A model generated the notes under the pieces. It ran no database searches and had not been told where the DNA came from. It was given only the letters and a program-made list of their open reading frames with translations. DNA of 64,000 nucleotides. It comes from Acholoe squamosa (taxonomy: Eukaryota; Annelida; Polychaeta; Phyllodocida; Polynoidae). The stretch spans positions 44,783,693 to 44,847,692 of the forward strand of contig OX439045.1 of NCBI GenBank assembly GCA_949317995.1, in the 5' to 3' direction. Shown piece by piece: positions 7,598 through 16,379 of the stretch. The position numbers were made by a program, and so were the translations under genes. Position 1 is the stretch's first letter. Each line of letters starts with the position of its first letter.

Positions 7598-9620
7598 CTA
7601 TATTCCCATATAGATATGAAGCAATCTCTATGAGTTCATCATATTTCATATGGGCTGAGAGTCCTACTATTTGAGAATCTCTCCATTGTTCCACGGCTCC
7701 TTTTCCGTCGCCTTCCTTTAACCAGCATACTAAATAAGGGAGAGCTTCCGCTTTACCCCATCCATTGCAGTTAAAGACATCCGCGCAGCCTTGATACTCC
7801 TCCTTCCAAGGGTTCTTGGCATTAAAGGGGGTAGGTATCTTAGCTACTCTACGAGCCGGATTCGTGGATCCAGTAAGGGATAAACCCTTACTCCATTCCA
7901 TGATCTCCGTATCGTCCAGACCTTGATTGTAACAATCAACACCTAAGTTAGCAATCGCTGAATTAGAGTCATGCAGCGCTTGTAACCCTGGAGAAAGAGA
8001 TACTCGGCGACTGAGTCTCTTTTTCCTTGGAGGATTCGTACCATAAGTACTTCCAAAGCCTCCGGGCGGTGGTCCTCCTCCACCCCCTGATCCCCCTGCT
8101 CTGTATGGAGGCACCTGTGAGAAGGTGTATCCGCTGGTTTGAGGAGATGGCCCAGGATTATTGGTGGGTTGTGTATTTCCACCAAAGCTAAAGAAACCAC
8201 TATTGGGATTAGTGTTTCCTCCTGTTCCATTCGACTGATTTCCATTATTGGAACCAGTCCCACCAGCAGAGGATCTGCTTCTGGAACGATCTCCTGAAGG
8301 TCCGGATCCTTGGTCACATCCGGATTGCCCTCCAGCTGGACTGGAATTCCCGGATGATTGTCCGGTTGTTCCTCCGGACATGTTCCGGGTGTTACCTGTG
8401 GACGGATTCGCTCCTGTTTGGGATTGACTCCATCCATACTGGGCATACGGGCCATTTGGTCCCCCTAAAGGTGACTGTTGTGGCCATCCGCCGTCAAAGG
8501 TGGAGGTTTTTGCCGAGTGGCTTTGTTTAGTTCCACTCGCAGAGTCACCCCCACTATTTCCCGTACCTAAACCAAGAGGTTTGAAGGTATTGTCTGTAAA
8601 TCTAACCTGATGACTCTTTATTCCTTCATAACGAGGTACAGTTGTTTCTGTTACCCCGTCATCGCCCCTCAAAGAGTTCATCTGTTTACTCCTCGTGTTT
8701 AGGGCAATTCCTGAAACAGTGAAGTCTGATTCAAGAGTGCCTACTGCATGACCAGTATCTTCTAGATACTTTGACATCTGGATAGCTTTAGCTTCCAGTT
8801 CGGAATAATCATCCATCATCTTTGTCTGTTTGGCAGCCAAATCTGTGGATTCACTTATCCATTGACCTTTGAGTTTTTCATGCTCATCGGTTTGTTTTTG
8901 ATACGTTTTCCGAGCATCCTTGAAGGCTGATTCAATTTTCGTCAGCTCTTCTTGGTACTTACCATAGGCCGTTTGAGTTGAATTTAACTCTTGTTTAGTT
9001 CTATTCAACTCATCACACGAGGCTCTGTATTCCAGATCCGCCGTGTATAGTGCATCACGATACTGTTCGTGCTGGAGTTGAAAATCTTGTTTTTCTTTCT
9101 CCATCTGATCCACTAACAATTGTTGTTGGCGTCTACAACTTTGATCGTAATCAAGACGTTCTGATATCAACTGTTTGTTTTCAGTTAGAATCTTGTCTCG
9201 GGTTCCAGTCAGTGTAATAAGATCCTTCTGGATCTTCTCGTATTCAGCTCTCATGTCTTCAAGCTCGTCCATTTTGTTCCTTTTGAATCCACATTTCTGG
9301 TGTTTAATTCGAGAACTATATGGAGTTTTAAACATACCTGCACTAGGCTTTGGTACCTCAAATGGTAGTTTACCAAATTGAGCAGTACTTTTATGCATTG
9401 GTGCAGGTTTCGAAGTACCTCCTGGCATGAATAAGGAGTCTCCAAATTCATCCAGTTCATCATGTAAGTTTTTTCTTACATCCTCTAACCCATCAGGGTA
9501 GTGTTCCAGTGGATTTCTCCACTCTGTACCTTGGGGTGGTGACTTGATTTCACCATCCTCCATCGGGGAGTTTAGCTCATGATTTGGGCCATTTCCCCTG
9601 ACTGGGCTCAGCTCAGTCAT
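7545..9620 (-). CDS. gag: Retrotransposon gag, N-terminal frame (691 aa, truncated by duplication)
   Basis: This is the first ORF after the LTR, starting about 30 bp beyond the primer-binding site. Residues ~115-300 are rich in E, K, Q and L with heptad-like spacing, which suggests a long coiled coil. Residues ~330-520 are a Gly/Ser/Asn/Pro-rich low-complexity linker. After ~530 a globular capsid-like part begins, with several Trp and a YLYGNIVGEDPW stretch. At that point a 22-bp tandem duplication shifts the frame and the ORF ends after a few residues; the rest of gag continues in the overlapping frame at 6,857-7,597. Without the duplication gag would be about 0.9 kilo-residues, unusually large because of the coiled coil and linker. 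Structural role in the particle is inferred from position and from the CCHC motif in the second part. Confidence 0.85.
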   Translation of the reverse strand: MTELSPVRGNGPNHELNSPMEDGEIKSPPQGTEWRNPLEHYPDGLEDVRKNLHDELDEFGDSLFMPGGTSKPAPMHKSTAQFGKLPFEVPKPSAGMFKTPYSSRIKHQKCGFKRNKMDELEDMRAEYEKIQKDLITLTGTRDKILTENKQLISERLDYDQSCRRQQQLLVDQMEKEKQDFQLQHEQYRDALYTADLEYRASCDELNRTKQELNSTQTAYGKYQEELTKIESAFKDARKTYQKQTDEHEKLKGQWISESTDLAAKQTKMMDDYSELEAKAIQMSKYLEDTGHAVGTLESDFTVSGIALNTRSKQMNSLRGDDGVTETTVPRYEGIKSHQVRFTDNTFKPLGLGTGNSGGDSASGTKQSHSAKTSTFDGGWPQQSPLGGPNGPYAQYGWSQSQTGANPSTGNTRNMSGGTTGQSSGNSSPAGGQSGCDQGSGPSGDRSRSRSSAGGTGSNNGNQSNGTGGNTNPNSGFFSFGGNTQPTNNPGPSPQTSGYTFSQVPPYRAGGSGGGGGPPPGGFGSTYGTNPPRKKRLSRRVSLSPGLQALHDSNSAIANLGVDCYNQGLDDTEIMEWSKGLSLTGSTNPARRVAKIPTPFNAKNPWKEEYQGCADVFNCNGWGKAEALPYLVCWLKEGDGKGAVEQWRDSQIVGLSAHMKYDELIEIASYLYGNIVGEDPWHSWRRSLADVH
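7558..7601. repeat. 22-bp perfect tandem duplication inside gag
   Basis: Two identical 22-bp copies lie at 7,558-7,579 and 7,580-7,601. Because 22 is not a multiple of three, the copy moves gag out of frame, and the protein motif IVGEDPW appears at the end of one frame and the start of the next. It is most simply a replication-slippage mutation in this copy. Confidence 0.9.
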
Positions 9621-9650
9621 TTCTGACTGCGCTTACCCGAAGACCAACTG

Positions 9651-9662
9651 GTCACGGCACCA
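9651..9662 (-). promoter_or_regulatory. Primer-binding site, tRNA-His type
   Basis: The minus strand reads TGGTGCCGTGAC starting one base after the LTR's terminal CA. This is the complement of the 3' end of animal tRNA-His (...GTCACGGCA plus CCA), 12 nucleotides by recall. It marks where minus-strand DNA synthesis would be primed and fixes the LTR/internal boundary. Confidence 0.65.
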
Positions 9663-9739
9663 GTGTTATGGTTCGTCTCGTTAAGTTAGATTAAATCATA
9701 ACGAAGAGAGAGAAAAGTTTCCGGGTAGGCAACCGAGCT

Positions 9740-9745
9740 TTTATT
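9740..9745 (-). promoter_or_regulatory. AATAAA polyadenylation signal in LTR
   Basis: AATAAA on the minus strand lies downstream of the TATA box and about 75 bp before the LTR end. It is the likely 3'-end signal when this LTR sequence is used at the 3' end of the element. Confidence 0.45.
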
Positions 9746-9876
9746 TCATAGCTTATGTTACATACGATCACAGCCTCAGAGGACTACATGCCACTAGGGC
9801 ATTCGGTTACCCTTTCGGGTAACAACCTGGTTGAGCAGTGGGTAAACCACTACTGAAGAACATGGGCTAGGACCAG

Positions 9877-9885
9877 CCTTATATA
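9877..9885 (-). promoter_or_regulatory. TATA box in 5' LTR
   Basis: TATATAAGG on the minus strand lies roughly 195 bp into the LTR and about 135 bp before the AATAAA signal. This fits a U3 promoter starting the genomic RNA near 9,850. The assignment rests on motif and position only. Confidence 0.5.
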
Positions 9886-10080
9886 GGGGAAAAGCCCGCG
9901 AAACTCAGACCGGCCACGTGATGTGTGGTGGACGAGTGGTAGGCCCCCTGGTGTAATGGATACGAACCCAGAGGCAGGTGCTGCCACCTGCCATCCGGAT
10001 TCCCCCACTACACCCGAAGGACCTAGGTCTGAGTCTCACGGGTACATGAACGTAAAGTGTAAATACCATACCCCTACACA

Positions 10081-11251
10081 TGGAAACCACCCCATTATTT
10101 CAAATGGGAATTTCTGCCACAATTGTTTTTGGAAATCCCTTTAGGAACTCAGAACTGAAGAGAGAGCTCAAAAGTTCCCTCTAGAACCAATTTTACAATA
10201 TAAACATCACATTCCTTTGGTTATTTTTCCACAAAACTGTATTTTTTGCATTATAAGTATTTATGATTGGATATAACGATTTAGAATGTATTTGCCATTT
10301 CCAGTTGCACATTGCAATCCATGTTTGACAAGCAATTACAGCAAAACCACTGAGGATATTTTTAGCTCAAGATATCTCGTTTTAAAGCCTGTGACTTAAA
10401 CCTTAAAAAACAATATCCCCCTGGAGGCATGTTTTCCCTCATCTGGCCAAATTTAGTCGGTAGTGACTAACCTGAGTTGGGTTAATGATAGTGCTAATTT
10501 TGGCTATCCCTCAATAGTAGCCCGTGACTAACTTAGGGGAAAACATGGAACTCAATTCTGACTATTTGTGACCAGGCAAGCAAAAACACCCCTCTGCAGG
10601 GAAATTGGTTATCAAAGATCATCTCAAAATCTTTAAAATGAGACATCATTGGCTTAAATATTCCCAGTACTTAGTTATGTCAGAACCCCTCCTTGAACAT
10701 AGGTTGTTATTCATATTTGAAATCAAGGATTAAGCTCTAGATACGTTATTAACCATTATAATGTCTAAAAACACAATAAAGCCTTTTTCATAAAAAGATA
10801 CATAACAATGTCATTGTGATTTTTATCATAGATTTTGATCTAGAAGGAATTTTCTATTTCTGCTTTCAGTTTGGGGATTTTGGTGAATATCCCCGAAAAT
10901 TGGCATAAAAATCTGTAAAATTTGATTATTGGAATGGTTGCTTTGGCATATAGGTTCATTTTTCATGTAAAATGATCATTTTACCACCCAAATAAGGGCC
11001 ATTTCTACTGAAAATGGTGCAATTTAAATGAGACCATTGCATTCTGCATCAGAAATTAGCTTCATATATTTTCATAATAGTTTTTTTGTAATTTTGTAGT
11101 AATTTTGCCCCTTCAATGACCCCTAGTGGCCAAATGGGGAATTAAAAATCCCCCCGGAGGGATGTTTAATTAATAAAGCAGTATAGTCTGCTGCTTTCAG
11201 TATCCCAAGTACCACTGTCAGAATTGATGGTGGTGGGAGTTGGGCCTCCTC
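10081..11251. other. Intergenic, apart from the fragment at 10,445
   Basis: AT-rich sequence with no recognisable exon, RNA or complete repeat element beyond the fragment noted separately. Confidence 0.6.
10445..10560 (-). mobile_element. Fragment of GACTA-rich CACTG-type element
   Basis: The reverse complement closely matches positions ~59,780-59,870 of the element at 59,245-59,887. It shares the string AGTTAGTCAC, then a near-identical GG(T/C)TACTAT, then GAGGGATAGCC, and later TTAGTCACTAC. It is a truncated, inverted relative. Confidence 0.6.
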
Positions 11252-11460
11252 CCAGCAAATTGTAGTGAGTCCTCGTCAACCTGTGTGAAGTGGCTCACAC
11301 ATGTCGCTAGATGGAACACGACATTGTTATAGCACAAGATTACCAGGAATAGCAATTGCTATGCCACATGAGTCTAACACACAGTGGCGAAAGATGACGG
11401 AATGAGTTATCACTCAAAAAGGATGACCAATCATGGCGACAGATGACGACAATTTGCTGG
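11252..11460. mobile_element. Short inverted-repeat element, CCAGCAAAT ends
   Basis: The left end reads CCAGCAAATTGT and the right end ATTTGCTGG with a GACGACA-type extension, giving terminal inverted repeats over 209 bp. The 9-bp termini are identical to those of the larger element at 34,598-36,555, so both may be mobilised by one transposase. A clear target duplication was not seen. Confidence 0.5.
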
Positions 11461-11472
11461 GCTGATTCTCAC

Positions 11473-11507
11473 CCGATTTTTTCTGTTCTGACAGAAAAAA
11501 TCGGGTC
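11473..11507. repeat. Hairpin next to ATCGG-rich sequence
   Basis: CCCGATTTTTTCTG and CAGAAAAAATCGGG are exact inverted repeats around a six-base loop. The following ~170 bp is rich in CGATGCATCGG-type motifs, suggesting a decayed foldback element. Confidence 0.5.
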
Positions 11508-11975
11508 TGAAAAAAAAACTGTCCGAGACCATCGGCGATGGTTTCCGATGCATTTCTGATTACTTTTTTTAGCTCTTCCACTGAACCCGATTCTTGGCCG
11601 ATATCGGCCCGATGGTCTCCAATAATCAATTTCTGTCGCCGATGCATCGGAAATGCATCGGGGATGCACTATCGGCCATAAATCGGTTTTGGTGGAAGAA
11701 GGCTAATGAAAAAAAAATCTGATACCTGTTTTCCCAATGTCTTATGAATTGATTGCAGCATGTTAAAAGTGAGAGTTTCGGATAATAATGATATTAGGCA
11801 ATGCCATTTCGTGTGATGTGCATGTTTTTTTTTGTTTCATGCCTTTGTAATATTTAGAACTAAGGTTTTTGAATAACCATGGATTAATTATTACTCTCAC
11901 TTAGATCACTTTTATATGCCCTGTGATCAATACATCACTGTCCTCAATGATCTCCGGTTAATTTTAAACGATCTG

Positions 11976-11978
<3 letters not shown>

Positions 11979-12024
<46 letters not shown>
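11979..12024. repeat. (CT)23 microsatellite
   Basis: Uninterrupted CT dinucleotide run of 46 bp. The translated Ser/Leu ORF over it is an artefact. Confidence 0.95.
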
Positions 12025-12026
<2 letters not shown>

Positions 12027-12468
12027 AAGAATAGTGTAAAACAACTGAGTGATTCTTTTCGTGGTTTATTCTCCCAATTTTGGATACCTAAATGGAGGGT
12101 GTGCTCTCTTTTTAGTGCAGTAATTCCCAGGACATTTTATTCTACATTGTATTAAGAATGGATTTCCTTTCTGTCCCCGTAACTCTTTCTGAAAGATACC
12201 TATTTTGGCCTTAACTAAACAGGTTCCCTTCTCAGTCTAGATGTATGATCAATGCAACAAAATAATGTATGGAAAAAAGTATCTCTCATCATTTAAATCG
12301 GGCTATTTCCTTAGCATAAGTCATTGTGGCACTAGCCTAGTGGCAAACTCAGCGCAGAAAACAGTTTGTATAATCCTAACCTTCCCGTTACATGATTGCT
12401 GTGGCATTGATTGCAACTTGACATGGAGATAGAACCATCTAGCGACATGGCAGGCGGCTAAATATTAA

Positions 12469-13018
12469 GGTGGCTGGCGGGGATAGAATCAAAGTAATTA
12501 GATTTTTGCCATATTATCGCCAGAATCCCAAAATGATATGTACTATTCATATATGCAATAAAAATGTGGGGGTCCCAGGCATATTTCTGAGATACAGAAC
12601 TTTTACTATTATATAGGATTATACAGCAATATGCCACAAATCCACAGAGTCCTATCCAAAAGTAATTAGATTTTCTTATGACTTCCTCAGTACTTAGATT
12701 ATACATATATCCTTGCAGTGAGTGTAGTTTTGATGTGTGGTCCCAGCCATATTTCTAATGCTTTGGATGATTGAAAATGTTCCTTAAGGGAAATGGCTAG
12801 AATAAGTACATCTAGATTATATAGTACATTTCAGATTTCCTACCCCAACTGCCTCTGTGGTGCATGTGTTACATCTCTCCCTTGTACACAAGAGGTCTGG
12901 AGTTCAAATCCCTATTCAACCCATTCAGAATTTTGCATATATCGTTTCTCATAATTTCAATAGAGCACAGGAGACCCCTGGTGTCCAAATGATGAACTGA
13001 CAATCCTTGCCAGCCACC
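12469..13018. mobile_element. 550-bp inverted-repeat element flanked by TTAA
   Basis: Both ends read GGTGGCTGGC in inverted orientation and both are directly flanked by TTAA. TTAA target sites are known for piggyBac-like and Kolobok-like DNA transposons. No transposase is encoded. A tRNA-like sequence at ~12,849-12,918 lies inside and may be a nested SINE. Confidence 0.6.
12849..12918 (+). repeat. tRNA-like SINE head
   Basis: It has a box A-like TGTGGTGCATG and a box B-like AGTTCAAATCC at tRNA spacing. The outer ends do not form an acceptor stem, so it is a tRNA-derived retroposon rather than a tRNA gene. Confidence 0.5.
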
Positions 13019-13022
13019 TTAA

Positions 13023-15630
13023 GCGCTCTCTCTATCCTCATTTCACCTAAGAGACACCAAACACATGACTGAGGATAATTATCTCTACTTGAAGAGACAT
13101 GATCTATATTGCCCATGATTGTCAGGAACCTTATACCCAGACCACTGTCCAGGCCTCAAAGCTAACTATATCATCAGATTCGGCCTAGTACATACATTGT
13201 ATCAACAAATTGAGGACAGCATGCAGAATAGTGGTACAATCATTATCCTTTTGCTAGTCACTAAGCAGTCATTGTATCTCTACAGGTAGTCTATCATTTC
13301 AGGTTGTTCGTAGGTTATTTTCTTTTTTCTCTTTATATCTATAGTCCAAATGGCCCCTTTCGACTTTGGAAAAGTCGAAATATTGGTAAAAAAAAACTTA
13401 AATGGGTCCTTCACTATAGCTGACTTTTGGTCTTACTTAATATTGGCTTGCATCGGGAACCATCGTGAGGCATTGTGTGTCATTAATTTTCTGTAAATTT
13501 TGCATGAATTTTTTCAATGACGGAACTTTATTTTCTATTAGCGGGAATGATAGTAATGATATCGGGGAGGGTAGATATTTCCAGTTACATACATAATTTT
13601 ATCAGCCTCCATATCTACCACGCCCCTTGCCGATGTGAGAGCCGAGAAGAATTGGACCAGTGGAAGACTTAAAGTGCCCAGAAAATTCAATCTAATCATC
13701 TGTGGCCCTCATCAGGCAGAATCAGGCATGATAAAAGAATAGACATTGTTATCAACTTTTTTTCAACGTCTTTTCAATTATGCCATATCACATTTGTCAG
13801 GCGTTACATATTTCAACATCTGATCAATAGTAGATTGTTCGAGTGTATAAGCAAATAATATTGCCGGTGGTCGATTATGGTGCTGTATTGTATTGGTGCA
13901 ACCAAAGTCCATAGAAAGAGTCTTGAAACTGTACAAAACAATTGTCTACAGTGTAGTCTCTCAATGAGAAACTGATATTAGCAGGGAAGAACTATTGAAC
14001 TGTGGTGGTTGTGTTAGTCTCTTAAGGCGTAGGGAGAAACACTGCTTGGGATGATGTACAGCCTAAGCAGAAAGCCAGACAAAATAGTTGAACCGGTCCG
14101 TCAACTAATTTAATCTGACTTTATTATCCCCTCTCTTTTCCATCAATTTTGCCTTGTGAACATGTACTTCAATGAATGTGCTGATATGCATATGGATTAT
14201 GCTTTTCAGACACTATGACCATAAAAAGGAGCATACCTTAAATATTGCAGTTATTTGAACATTAGCTATTTGATCTGCCGAACAGTTGTATTCTGTGCTG
14301 TATTTGATTTTGAGGTACTTTGAAATTAATCAAAATAAAATGATTTCTCGTTTTTCATGATCATATTTTGCAAGTGAATTAAGTTAAGGTCTGTTTTAAC
14401 ATGCTGTATTCAAGGAAGGATTCCTTCTCTCGTCCGAAATTTACTTGAACAATTATGGTCATAAATGGTAGCTTTAGCGCAGTGCCTAAAATAAATACAG
14501 TAAATATCACATATATCTTTAACGGAAGGTACAAGTTCTAGAAGAAGTCTATCAATGAGCTTTCGACCTTATATTTCCTATATGTGTCCTTTGATAAACA
14601 TGTATAATGTACCACAGAGAATGGAATAGCTCTTAATATAGAATATGTTTGACCTGTCCTATATCAAGAGCTGCTCTTAGTGTCTGTAGTCTCACTGAGG
14701 GCAGCTCTATGAGCAGCTGCAGCAATATGAGCATGTGGACGGCTCCTTGAAAACCTGAAGGTGCACTTCTTCATTGTTGTCCTGCACGCGTCAGGAGGAC
14801 GGTGAATGCCCTTTTTATGCCCACCCAATCCCACTCAGTCCATTACCCTGCTTCTCCATAGGGAGCCCTCATGTTGTCTCCCATCTATATATCCCTGTAA
14901 GTATCATCAGTACAGGATAGCTTATTGCCTACCCTAAATAGGTCTGTCAGATAACTGTAGAGGTATCTGATGATACTTCCACGCTAATTCTGATATCTTC
15001 GAGAGGCCCTGCCCTAAATTCTCTTCTAATGGCTTGCCTGGAAAACTCCTCTACCTTAAATATCAATAGACAAGCACTTCTCTCGGAACGCATGTTTAAA
15101 GCCCATTTGACCCATTTATGACTATGATAACTTAGGCCCTGCTATTATATGTAATAAGGATGCATGTTACACAGGTCCTCGTCAAGTCTACAGCTGAAAT
15201 GAGCTTGATTTATATTAATAGGTTTGCTCTAAGTGATACAGTCTCCTTAACGATACTTGCCAAGTCCTTTTTCATTACACATCCACATACGGTTTATTGT
15301 TTGGTCGGTTTATGAATTCAATAATTAAAAAAATAGAAATTGTGCTTTTCAATCATTTAATTATCTTCATGTGATGATTGTCATTATACCACTCAGCCTC
15401 TTCGAGCCGAATTCTGTGTAGGAAATGTATGTCCAAAGTCAGCTGAAGGGGCCGAGATATTTATCTTTCCAGCTGAGAGAGAGGTATACCTACACATAAC
15501 AGCCATGAAGAAGCCGAGAACGGTGAGGTTATGCACAGCGGTCCCGTACTTCTTCCAAGCAGTTCTTATCTAGAGCCGTCTACAGGGGTACTTTGGGTCT
15601 GGTTATGGACTAAGGAGCTTAGAATAGTGA
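13023..15630. other. Intergenic
   Basis: No exon, RNA gene or defined repeat element recognised. Only short ORFs without codon structure are present. Confidence 0.6.
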
Positions 15631-15631
15631 A

Positions 15632-15755
15632 CAAGTAACCAACGGATAACTCATGACAAGTGTGGGTTAGTGAAGGATAATGACACGAGGCCGTAGGCCG
15701 AGTGTTATTAGCCTTTGCTAACCCACACGAGTCATGAGTTATCCATTGACTACTT
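15632..15755. repeat. Foldback element
   Basis: Two ~60-bp arms are imperfect inverted repeats (GGATAACTCATGAC and GTCATGAGTTATCC; TGTGGGTTAG and CTAACCCACA) meeting at a centre near GGCCGTAGGCC. It would form one long hairpin. No target duplication is obvious. Confidence 0.65.
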
Positions 15756-15872
15756 ATTTTATACCACAAAACCAATAAATAATCAATAGAATACCAATAA
15801 ATTCAATTTTAAAACAAAAATTATTCCCCCTCCCCGGGACTAGAAGCCAGCCATAGTGTGTGTACACAGGTA

Positions 15873-16253
15873 CATACACCTCGTCGCCCGGCAGCGGACA
15901 GCGATAGCGGCCGTCTCGGCTAGGCTTTGCAGCGGCACACGGCGAAAGATAGTGTACATACACCTCCTCTCCCGGCAGCGGACAGTGGCAGCGCACACGG
16001 CGAAAAAAGATGCTTCTTGCTGTTATGTTTGTGTATAAAATACACCTCCTTGCCCGGCAGCGGACAGCGACAGTACACACAGCGAAAAAAAACGCGTCCA
16101 GGCCGGGATTCGATCCGCGGACCTCTCACGGCTGAGCGCAAAGCACTAACCACTAGACCACCGCGTCCCCTCCTCCAAACGCGTCTCGCTGTTATTTTTC
16201 TATACTAAATACACCTCCTCGCCCTGCAGCGGACGGCGACAGCGCACACGGCT
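15873..16253. repeat. ~80-bp tandem repeats, four copies, CpG-rich
   Basis: Four related units each begin TACACCTC and continue with GGCAGCGGAC and (usually) CACACGGCGAAA. Units start near 15,873, 15,958, 16,039 and 16,209. The spacing between units three and four is enlarged by a 78-bp tRNA-like insertion. Confidence 0.75.
16099..16176 (-). mobile_element. 78-bp tRNA-like retroposon with 9-bp target duplication
   Basis: The insertion lies between direct repeats AAACGCGTC at 16,090-16,098 and 16,177-16,185, inside a tandem-repeat unit whose other copies lack it. On the minus strand it has box A-like TGGTCTAGTGGTTAG and box B-like GATCGAATCCC. A run of eight T follows within the adjacent repeat unit. 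The acceptor stem does not pair, so it is not a working tRNA gene. Confidence 0.7.
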
Positions 16254-16298
16254 TTGTATCATAGCAAGATCTGGTTCGAACCGAGCGTATCTCGTCAG

Positions 16299-16370
16299 TC
16301 CCTGTGGCGCAGTGCATAGGGGGTTGGATTTGGGATGTGAGACTGCAGGTTCGATCCCTACCCTGGCCTG
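16299..16370 (+). repeat. tRNA-like SINE head
   Basis: TGGCGCAGTGCATAG (box A-like) and GGTTCGATCCC (box B, near-perfect) are at normal tRNA spacing. The 5' and 3' ends do not form an acceptor stem. Confidence 0.6.
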
Positions 16371-16379
16371 GAAAATTTT

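Larger units (their letters stand above)
1..10080 (-). mobile_element. Ty3/Gypsy-type LTR retrotransposon, 3' end off window
   Basis: The minus strand carries, in order, LTR, primer-binding site, gag, protease, RT, RNase H, integrase (the Ty3/Gypsy order, integrase after RNase H), and then an extra ORF. RT has the YLDD motif, integrase has a DD35E triad, and gag has a CCHC knuckle. The internal region exceeds 9.6 kb because no 3' LTR is reached before base 1, which is long for the group. The copy is degenerate: a 22-bp duplication breaks gag, a homopolymer length change breaks protease/RT, and two nonsense codons separate RT from integrase. By contrast the downstream ORF is open throughout what is visible. 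The clade was not determined, and target-site duplications cannot be checked without the other end. Confidence 0.93.
9664..10080 (-). repeat. 5' long terminal repeat
   Basis: On the minus strand this segment begins TGTGTAG and ends ATAACA, i.e. TG...CA, one base before the primer-binding site. It contains a TATATAAGG box and an AATAAA signal in the expected U3-to-R/U5 order. The length of about 417 bp is typical for Gypsy elements. The right boundary is inferred from the TG start, because the partner LTR is outside the window; 10,078 is an alternative start. Confidence 0.7.

Noticed and set aside
7943-8455. 170-codon minus-strand ORF inside gag
   Set aside because: It is an alternate frame of the Gly/Ser-rich linker; low complexity keeps several frames open.
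16099-16370. Functional tRNA genes
   Set aside because: A and B boxes are present but the 5' and 3' ends do not pair into acceptor stems.
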